Origin: Scilla litardierei
Lineage: Eukaryota; Streptophyta; Magnoliopsida; Asparagales; Asparagaceae
Reading direction: 5' to 3'
Length of the DNA stretch: 64,000 nt
NCBI GenBank assembly: GCA_030789695.1
Contig: CM061142.1
Span: 357,963,486-358,027,485 of the forward strand
Position 1 is the stretch's first letter. The number at the start of each line of letters is the position of its first letter. Under the pieces are notes generated by a model. The model saw only the letters and a list, made by a program, of their open reading frames with translations, was not told where the DNA came from and searched no databases. Shown in pieces: positions 57,226-64,000 of this stretch. The position numbers and the translations under genes were made by a program.

Positions 57226-58638
57226 TCCCAACAGCTCATAAGCTTTGTACATTCTAGGGTTCTCTCTACGGTTTGTTGGAAAAACAACATCCGGCAAACC
57301 ATAGAGGAGGTTTGGGATATATTCCAAAAATGATAACCAAACCCACCTCTAATTCTTCAAATGTTGCAAATTCAAGAAATATTACTAAAGCACCTAAGAA
57401 GAGTCGACATGCTTTCTTATAACAATAACACTAACAAGAAGCATATAAATCACAAGGTGATGAAGGAAAATGAAAATTCATATTTTTTGCTAAGAAGCAA
57501 GTCTCTCACTCTTTGAATGCTAAGAAATATTTTTCTACACCTAAGCAAGCCACATCCACCCCTCTTGCAGAGGCAAAACCATTGCCTTGGAAATCTTTAA
57601 GTCTTTGAATTCCCACTAGGTGTAGTGTGCAAGAGAGGGATAGATATATCAACTCTTTAATTAGGGATGTGATAACCTCATGTGATTACATTAGGAAATC
57701 AAACTCCTCTTGGGTTTGGTTTCCTAATGTTTAGGTCTCTTACACATGTGCATATAGCAAGGGTATTGTGCTTATTTCTATACCTTAGCATACACATTGA
57801 TTGTGTGTGGTTTTTCATGATTTTGAAAAGTTTTTCAAATTATTTTTTCATGAAAATGGGACTATGGGGATTTCATTGGCATACATGCATTTATTGATTC
57901 ATGTGTATGACAATATGGGATTTAGTATATTAAGTATGTTTAAAACTATTTTAAAACATGTTTTAACTCTCATGTTTGGTTATTTTTTAGATGATTTTTT
58001 ACAATTGGTTATTATGATCTCAAATTCAATCCATTGATGTTGCCAACATTTTATTTGTGTTACTTTATTTTAGCAATATCATTTGTATCATTGTTGCTTG
58101 ATTTTTCTATATCAATGCAATGATACAATTTAGGCACATGTCTCCAAGTATTATTATTTACAATTGGTAAAGTTACTTTTTCTTTATAATTGGTATTAGA
58201 TCCTAGAAGTCAACTTTTTGAACCTTTCTATGATCCAGGAGGAGCATGTGATAGTGATTGATACCCACTTTAAATCTAAAATTAGGTATCAAACATCTCT
58301 TAATCTCTTGTATATTGTTACATTTTAAAAAGGGAGTCAATGACAAGAGTTATTTCTTGTATGTTTGATGTCCACCTTTTTTGACAATGACAAGGGGGAG
58401 AGATATATGGATTATGTAAATCATCATATATCATGTATGAGGAGAGAGATACTCATATATGGGGAGAAAGAGATATGAGATATGGTTTATGTAATCCATG
58501 CCTATTATATGTCACAATTGATTTGTTACAATTGGTTATATATTTTCAATTGGTGCATATAAGTAGGGGACCTCATTAGCATTGTGCTTTATTTTTTATG
58601 TTTTACATAATGTCTGTCATCATCAAAAAGGGGGAGAA
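57226..58638 (+). other. Element C region between gag and 3' LTR, pol absent
   Basis: 1.4 kb, AT-rich, no protease, integrase or RT motifs. It contains three purine tracts (GACAAGGGGGAGAG near 58390, TATGGGGAGAAAGAG near 58457, AAAAAGGGGGAGAA at 58625-58638), the last directly before the 3' LTR. The short frames at 57682 and 57801 have no family resemblance. Confidence 0.7.
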
Positions 58639-58778
58639 TATTAGTTATTGGTTTTTTAGACCAATATTGTTTTGATGATGAGCACAACATTATGTTATTG
58701 CTAATGACTCTCAATGTTTTAGTCTCATGTTTGTCAATTGAAGAATAAGCTTTTGGAGACTAATAGCTTAGTGCAAGG
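58639..58778 (+). mobile_element. Element C 3' LTR, first 140 bp
   Basis: TATTAGTTATTGG (the first G changed to A) to GTGCAAGG. It matches 33345-33485 and is broken off by element E; the 5' copy continues GTGCAAGGATGGACATTAAG. Confidence 0.88.
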
Positions 58779-60127
58779 TGTTGGGATTTCATAATCCCAT
58801 GTTCACTTTCCTATTCTATTCCATATGATTTTGATGTGACAATTATTATTATTGCTACTCACTCTATCTATGCAGATATGCAGATTCCTAATATATCCAC
58901 GCTTGGACAATAATCACTTGATAAGGAATCCCTGCACAAAGGCATTTCAAATACTCACATGAAGCTCAACATACATATCTACGGAAATCTACGGACTGAT
59001 GTATTTTTTATATTTATAGATTTCAGAGCCTTGAAAATGAAATTCATCTAAGTCCTAGGTTCCTAATAACATATCCTACCAACCCTTTTTCAGACAAGTC
59101 AAAATTCACGTTTTTCTGTCTTAGTCGACTAAGGCATACATTAGTCGACTAAACATTTTTTTCTTCGAATTTTGGCCTGAAAATTTCTGAGTAGTCTTCA
59201 GTCAACATCAGAAAGTTACCGTTAAAATTTCAGTCAAAAATTCCAAGTTTGACTTTTAGTCGACTAAGACTTTCTTTAGTCGACTAATGAAATTTTGTGT
59301 TCGTTTTTTCTGAAACTTTCCAGACCGTTTCTGAACGGTAGGAAACTCCTTTTCCCCCATTTTCCCTCAGAATAACTGCCCAAAAATACTATAAATAAGT
59401 GGGCATACCCCTCATTCTTTTCACACAACTTTCTTCTCTCTTTCTTACTAGAATTGTTGATTCTAAGCAATCTTGCCTTAGTTGCTCTTTTCTTATTTAC
59501 AAGAAGAAATCCATAGATTTCTCTCTTCTTATAAGAACGGAAGAACTTCAAGATTCTTAATCATAGATCTTTTGGAAATTGAAGTTTTCTTCCTTGGAGC
59601 AATTTTGATCTTTTTCAACATCAATTTAGAAAGTTGTTTGTGTTCATAATTGTAAGAAGATATCGATTGATCTCTCTCTTCTTTTATGAACCAGAGAACT
59701 TCAAGTATTGTTCTTCATTTCATATTTTATACATCTTGAAGTCTCTCTTTAAACACCATCCTTGAATTTCATTCTAAATTCATAACAAGGCTATAGGTGT
59801 TTTTCTATTTCTTATTTAACAGGTTTTGAATCTCTGTTAGAGATTGTACAAAGTTTGGGACACGGGGAGTGTCGCCATTTTTGTAAGTTTGCGCTTGCGG
59901 GGCAAGTGGTTATAGTGGATTGAAAATCTCTACGGGGTAGAGGACTGGAGTAGGATCACAAGGATCCGAACCAGGATAAATCTCTGTGTTTGCGATTGAT
60001 TTAATTTTTCCGCACTTGTCATTTTATTTTCATTGCCATCTTTGCAAATATTACTAACATCTTATTTGCAACATTTTTTAATATACACTATTCACCCCCC
60101 CCCCCTCCAGTGTATTTGATCCTTACA
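58779..60127 (+). mobile_element. Element E 5' LTR (SIRE-like copia)
   Basis: TGTTGGGATTTCATAATCCC to GTATTTGATCCTTACA. Four TTAGTCGACTAA palindromes lie at about 59122-59287 and a TATA box (CTATAAATAAG) at 59389. A C-run and CTCCAGTGTA precede the end. The primer site starts 15 bases later, so the true end could be as late as 60140. Confidence 0.85.
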
Positions 60128-60142
60128 GGCTAGAATTTCATT

Positions 60143-60154
60143 TGGTATCAGAGC
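60143..60154 (+). other. Primer binding site of element E
   Basis: TGGTATCAGAGC, complementary to the 3' end of initiator-methionine tRNA, the standard copia primer. Confidence 0.92.
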
Positions 60155-60163
60155 AAGGCTAAG

Positions 60164-63100
60164 ATGGCAGCAAGTTCCTCAACATCAAACATGAACGACG
60201 TTCCACACAACTACAATCAGCATCCTGAAGGGCACTCTCAAACTCGTCCTCCTATATTTGATGGTTCAAATTACTCATATTGGAAAATACGAATGGAGAT
60301 TCATCTCCAAAGTATGAATTATGAGATTTGGGACATTGTAGAGACAGCATACACAAAGCCAGAAACACCTGTTGCTGATTGGACCACCAACGACAAAACT
60401 GCAAAGACCAACAACTCAAAGGCCATGAATGCTTTATTCTGTGCCATGGATAAACATGAGTTTAATCTAGTATCTCAGGCTAAAAGTGCTAAAGAGATTT
60501 GGCATATACTCGAGGTAACTCATGAAGGAACCAATAAAGTGAAGGAAACCAAGATTGCCTCTTTGGTTCATAAGTATGAGTTGTTCAAGATGCAAGACAA
60601 AGAGACGATTGGAGAAATGAACACCAGGTTCACTAACATTATTAATTCTCTTAATGCTCTTGGAAAAGTTTATTCTTCTCTTGATCAGGTACACAAGATT
60701 CTCAAGGTACTCTCTCCAGAATGGCGACCAAAGATCACTGCTATTGAGGAAGCCAATGATCTTTCCACATTAACAGTGGAAGATCTTATTGGTAACCTAA
60801 TGGCTCATGAAGTCACACTACAAGATGAAAAAGAAGAATCAAATCAGAAGAAGAAAGTACTCGCCTTCAACACAACATCTGATAATGAAGATTCAGATGA
60901 TGACATGGCATTCTTTGCAAAGAACTTCAGAAAGTTCTTTCAAAAAGGTAAGTATAATAATAAGTTTAAAAATACTGATTCTTCTCTTTGCTTTAATTGT
61001 AATAAGCCAGGACATATGAAGAAAGATTGTCCACTTCTCAAAGCAAAGTTCAAAACTTCCAACAACGATCAATCCAGAAGAGAAAGGAGGTTTGATAAGA
61101 TGAAGAAAGCATTTGCAGCAACTTGGGATGAATCTTCAGATGAAGAAGATGACAATAATGAAAATGCTAATATGTGTTTTATGGCACAAGATGAAGAAGA
61201 AGAGGTACCTAAAAAGGAAAGATGGATTTTGGACAGTGGATGTTCAAAACATATGACGGGAAATATCAACTTGCTTTCTAACATTATATATAAAGATGGA
61301 GGCACCGTTACCTTTGGTGACAACAAAAAGGGCAAAATCATAGGCACTGGAACAGTTGGAAATGCAAATCAGCCTATCATTGAGAATGTTCACCTGGTTG
61401 ACGGTTTGAAACACAACTTACTTTCCATTAGTCAATTATGCGATAAAAATTACAAAGTAGTTTTTGAACAAAATGATTGCATCATTTACAATTCTGATAT
61501 GTCATTCGCTTTATTCCGTGGTAAGCGTAAGAATAACATTTATATCTTATGCATGTCTATTACTATTCACAATCACTGTTTAATGATTACTTCTGATGAA
61601 ACATTACTTTGGCATAAACGTTTTGGACACACAAATTTCAAAAATCTTGCACATATTTCAAAACACAATTTAGTAAATGGAATGCCAAATATTTCATTCA
61701 AACACAAATATTTTTGTGATGCTTGTCAACAAGAAAAAATGCATAAATCTTCTTTTAAATCAAAGGGTATTATCTCAACAAAGAGACCATTAGAACTTCT
61801 ACACTTAGATTTGTTTGGTCCTTCAAGAGTAGCCTCTTTGAATAGAAGTAGATATGCATTTGTCATTGTTGATGATTATTCTAGATATACTTGGGTTATA
61901 TTCTTACAAAATAAGAATGATGCTTTTGAAGAATTTTCAATATTTTGTAAAAAGATACAAAAAATCAAATCCTCTAACATTGTCACTATTCATAGTGATC
62001 ATGGGGGAGAATTTGAAAATAATTCTTTTACCAAGTTTTGTAATGAAAATGGCATTACACACAATTTTTCTTTTCCTTGTACCCCTCAACAAAATGGAGT
62101 AGTTGAAAGGAAAAATAGAACTTTACAAGAATGTGCTAGAACAATGCTTTGTGATAGTAATCTACCAAAATATTTTTGGGCAGAAGCTGTTGCAACTGCC
62201 TGCTACATTATGAATAAAGTTCTTATAAGGCCATTGCTTAATAAAACTTGTTTTGAATTATTTTTTAATCGCATTCCCCGTGTATCTTATTTTAAAGTGT
62301 TTGGATGTAAATGTTTCATTCTCAATACTAAAGATGCATTAGATAAATTTGATTCTAAATCTGATGAAGGTATTTTTGTTGGGTACTCAACACGTAGCAA
62401 AGCCTACAGAGTATTTAACAAAAGAACTTCAACAGTTGAAGAATCATTACATGTCACATTTGATGAAAATCCTTCATCTAATTCTCCCATCATCATTGAT
62501 GATGAAGAGAACATATTTCCTTTATCTAATTCTTTAGATAATATTAATCTTGATGAAATTGATGCTACTAAACCCTCTGTTGAGTCTGTTTCAGATAATG
62601 CAGATCTTCCTAAGGCATTTGCACAAGTTCCAAACCATCCATCAGAATTGATCATTGGAGATATTACAGATGGAGTAAGAACTCGACGTCAAATAGAACA
62701 AATGGCGCATTGTGCTTTCCTCTCATCCATTGAACCAAAGAACATCAATGAAGCATGCAAAGACAGTTCTTGGATCATTGCTATGCAGGAAGAACTCAAT
62801 CAATTTCAGAGAAATGATGTTTGGGAATTGGTTCCCAGACCAACAGATCATTCAATTATTGGTACCAAGTGGGTATTCAAAAATAAATTGGATGAATCAG
62901 GTCAGGTAATTAGAAACAAGGCACGATTGGTTGCACAAGGTTATAATCAAGAAGAAGGTATTGATTATGATGAAACATATGCACCAGTTGCTCGTCTTGA
63001 ATCTATTAGGATGCTTTTATCATTTGCATGTTTTAAAGATTTTAAACTATTTCAAATGGATGTCAAAAGTGCTTTTTTAAATGGTTTTCTTAAGGAGGAA

Positions 63101-64000
63101 GTTTATGTTGAACAACCTCCTGGTTTTATTCATGAAAATTTAGAAAATCATGTTTTTAAATTGAAGAAAGCTTTATATGGTCTTAAACAAGCACCTCGTG
63201 CTTGGTATGAAAGACTTAAAAGTTATCTTTTAAATTCTGGTTATTCTATTGGTAAAATTGATTCAACTTTGTTTATTAAAAATATAAAATCTGACATCAT
63301 TATTATTCAAATATATGTTGACGATATTATATTCGGTTCTACTAATGAAACTCTTTGTTTAGAATTTTCTAAGATTATGCAGAAGGAATTTGAAATGAGT
63401 CATATGGGCGAACTCAACTACTTCCTTGGACTTCAAATCAAACAAATGAAGGAAGGTATCTTCATCCATCAATCAAAATATTCCAAAGAACTCATCAAGC
63501 GTTTTGGTTTAGCGACTTCTGCTGATAAACATACTCCAATGAGTACATCTACATCACTAGACAAAGATTTAAATGGTAAGAGTGTTGATCAACGTCTTTA
63601 CAGAGGTATGATTGGCTCTTTACTTTATCTAACTGCTAGTAGACCAGATATTATGTTTTCAGTATGCTTGTGTGCACGTTTTCAGGCAGATCCTAAGATG
63701 TCACATCTTACTGCCGTAAAACGAATAATTAGATATGTTAAACATACTTCTGATTTTGGATTATTTTATCCTAAAACTAGCACATATGATTTATTATCAT
63801 ATAGTGACGCAGATTTTGCTGGTTGCAAATCAGACCGAAAAAGTACCAGTGGTACATGTCATTTTCTTGGACATGCTTTGGTCTCATGGTTTAGCAAAAA
63901 GCAAAATTCTGTTTCATTATCTACCACAGAGGCAGAATATATTGCCGCTGGGTTAGCATGTGCACAAATATTATGGATGAAACAAACTATCTCATATTAT
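60164..64000 (+). CDS. Element E Gag-Pol polyprotein (SIRE-like copia), open to window end
   Basis: ATG at 60164, ten bases after the primer site, opens 1279 codons with no stop before the window edge. Gag has [13 protein letters not shown] (near residue 30) and the core [23 protein letters not shown] knuckle [14 protein letters not shown] starts near 276. The protease has [13 protein letters not shown], catalytic Asp near 357. Integrase has the HHCC part (WHKRFGH near 483 to CDACQQEK near 517), then D549 (HLDLFGP), D612 (HSDHGGEF) and E648 (VVERKNR), i.e. D,D(35)E. RT has [14 protein letters not shown] and the catalytic YVDD at 1051. RNase H has [10 protein letters not shown] (Asp near 1215) and TTEAEY (Glu near 1256). 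All key residues are present, so this is the only coding-intact element seen and could be active if its 3' half is intact. Confidence 0.93.
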   Translation, partial: MAASSSTSNMNDVPHNYNQHPEGHSQTRPPIFDGSNYSYWKIRMEIHLQSMNYEIWDIVETAYTKPETPVADWTTNDKTAKTNNSKAMNALFCAMDKHEFNLVSQAKSAKEIWHILEVTHEGTNKVKETKIASLVHKYELFKMQDKETIGEMNTRFTNIINSLNALGKVYSSLDQVHKILKVLSPEWRPKITAIEEANDLSTLTVEDLIGNLMAHEVTLQDEKEESNQKKKVLAFNTTSDNEDSDDDMAFFAKNFRKFFQKGKYNNKFKNTDSSLCFNCNKPGHMKKDCPLLKAKFKTSNNDQSRRERRFDKMKKAFAATWDESSDEEDDNNENANMCFMAQDEEEEVPKKERWILDSGCSKHMTGNINLLSNIIYKDGGTVTFGDNKKGKIIGTGTVGNANQPIIENVHLVDGLKHNLLSISQLCDKNYKVVFEQNDCIIYNSDMSFALFRGKRKNNIYILCMSITIHNHCLMITSDETLLWHKRFGHTNFKNLAHISKHNLVNGMPNISFKHKYFCDACQQEKMHKSSFKSKGIISTKRPLELLHLDLFGPSRVASLNRSRYAFVIVDDYSRYTWVIFLQNKNDAFEEFSIFCKKIQKIKSSNIVTIHSDHGGEFENNSFTKFCNENGITHNFSFPCTPQQNGVVERKNRTLQECARTMLCDSNLPKYFWAEAVATACYIMNKVLIRPLLNKTCFELFFNRIPRVSYFKVFGCKCFILNTKDALDKFDSKSDEGIFVGYSTRSKAYRVFNKRTSTVEESLHVTFDENPSSNSPIIIDDEENIFPLSNSLDNINLDEIDATKPSVESVSDNADLPKAFAQVPNHPSELIIGDITDGVRTRRQIEQMAHCAFLSSIEPKNINEACKDSSWIIAMQEELNQFQRNDVWELVPRPTDHSIIGTKWVFKNKLDESGQVIRNKARLVAQGYNQEEGIDYDETYAPVARLESIRMLLSFACFKDFKLFQMDVKSAFLNGFLKEEVYVEQPPGFIHENLENHVFKLKKALYGLKQAPRAWYERLKSYLLNSGYSIGKIDSTLFIKNIKSDIIIIQIYVDDIIFGSTNETLCLEFSKIMQKEFEMSHMGELNYFLGLQIKQMKEGIFIHQSKYSKELIKRFGLATSADKHTPMSTSTSLDKDLNGKSVDQRLYRGMIGSLLYLTASRPDIMFSVCLCARFQADPKMSHLTAVKRIIRYVKHTSDFGLFYPKTSTYDLLSYSDADFAGCKSDRKSTSGTCHFLGHALVSWFSKKQNSVSLSTTEAEYIAAGLACAQILWMKQTISYY

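Larger units (their letters stand above)
33345..64000 (+). mobile_element. Element C: SIRE-like copia lacking pol, interrupted twice
   Basis: Its 5' LTR begins TGTTAGTTATTGG at 33345 inside Athila-like pol, is split by D at 35051-55599, and ends CCTTACA at 55660. Gag remnants follow (55695-57225), and a 3' purine tract with the start of the 3' LTR lies at 58639. The 3' LTR is split by E at 58779 and would resume beyond the window. The first ~140 bp of both LTRs match closely (TTTAGTCTCATGTTTGTCAA, GTGCAAGG). No protease, integrase or RT is found between gag and the 3' LTR. Confidence 0.85.

Noticed and set aside
57682..58037. Short ORFs as remnants of element C pol
   Set aside because: No integrase, RT or RNase H motif is found; sequence is Phe/His/Leu-rich by composition.

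Overview
This window is plant nuclear DNA made almost entirely of transposable elements. The evidence is nested Ty1/copia and Ty3/gypsy LTR retrotransposons of plant lineages (SIRE-like, Athila-like, Tat-like, and a chromodomain Tekay/Del-like element), a Helitron, hAT and CACTA elements, foldback MITEs and GT-AG introns. I see no convincing intact host gene, rRNA, tRNA or CRISPR. The sequence points to a repeat-rich angiosperm genome. I cannot name the species.

Layout. (1) 1-11279: most of a minus-strand Tat-like gypsy element. Its 5' LTR is 10119-11279, followed by a broken gag-protease, no recognisable RT/RNaseH/integrase, a 215-bp satellite array (5550-8231), and two copies of an intron-containing coding region on the opposite strand (1-898 and 1912-4135). 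It sits in the RNase H region of a copia element whose 3' end (11280-14163) follows. (2) 14164-27066: a mosaic of a reverse-oriented solo LTR, a CACTA-like remnant with AT-rich minisatellites, a hAT element with 8-bp target duplication, a small Helitron, two foldback MITEs, a solo LTR with 5-bp target duplication, and a 50-bp minisatellite. (3) 27067-64000: a deep nest. A minus-strand Athila-like element (LTR 27067-28388, pol 30300-33340) was hit at 33345 by a pol-less SIRE-like copia (C). The 5' LTR of C took a reverse-oriented LTR (D, 35051-55599). D took a non-autonomous gypsy LARD (A, 36496-55321). The 5' LTR of A took a related chromodomain gypsy element (B, 37913-47806). The 3' LTR of C took a second copia (E, from 58779), whose gag-pol is open to the window edge. 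Three of these insertions have exact 5-bp target duplications inside the window: CTCTA for D, CAATG for A, AAATG for B.

How the parts relate. B and A share the LTR plan, the sequence after the 5' LTR, and the 3' polypurine region, so B-type proteins probably moved A. B carries two apparent spliceosomal introns; the first makes Gag end early unless it is spliced out. A small acidic ORF is kept open in all four A and B LTRs. Several unrelated LTR families carry clusters of short family-specific palindromes immediately upstream of their TATA boxes. These three observations are the ones I find most worth pursuing.
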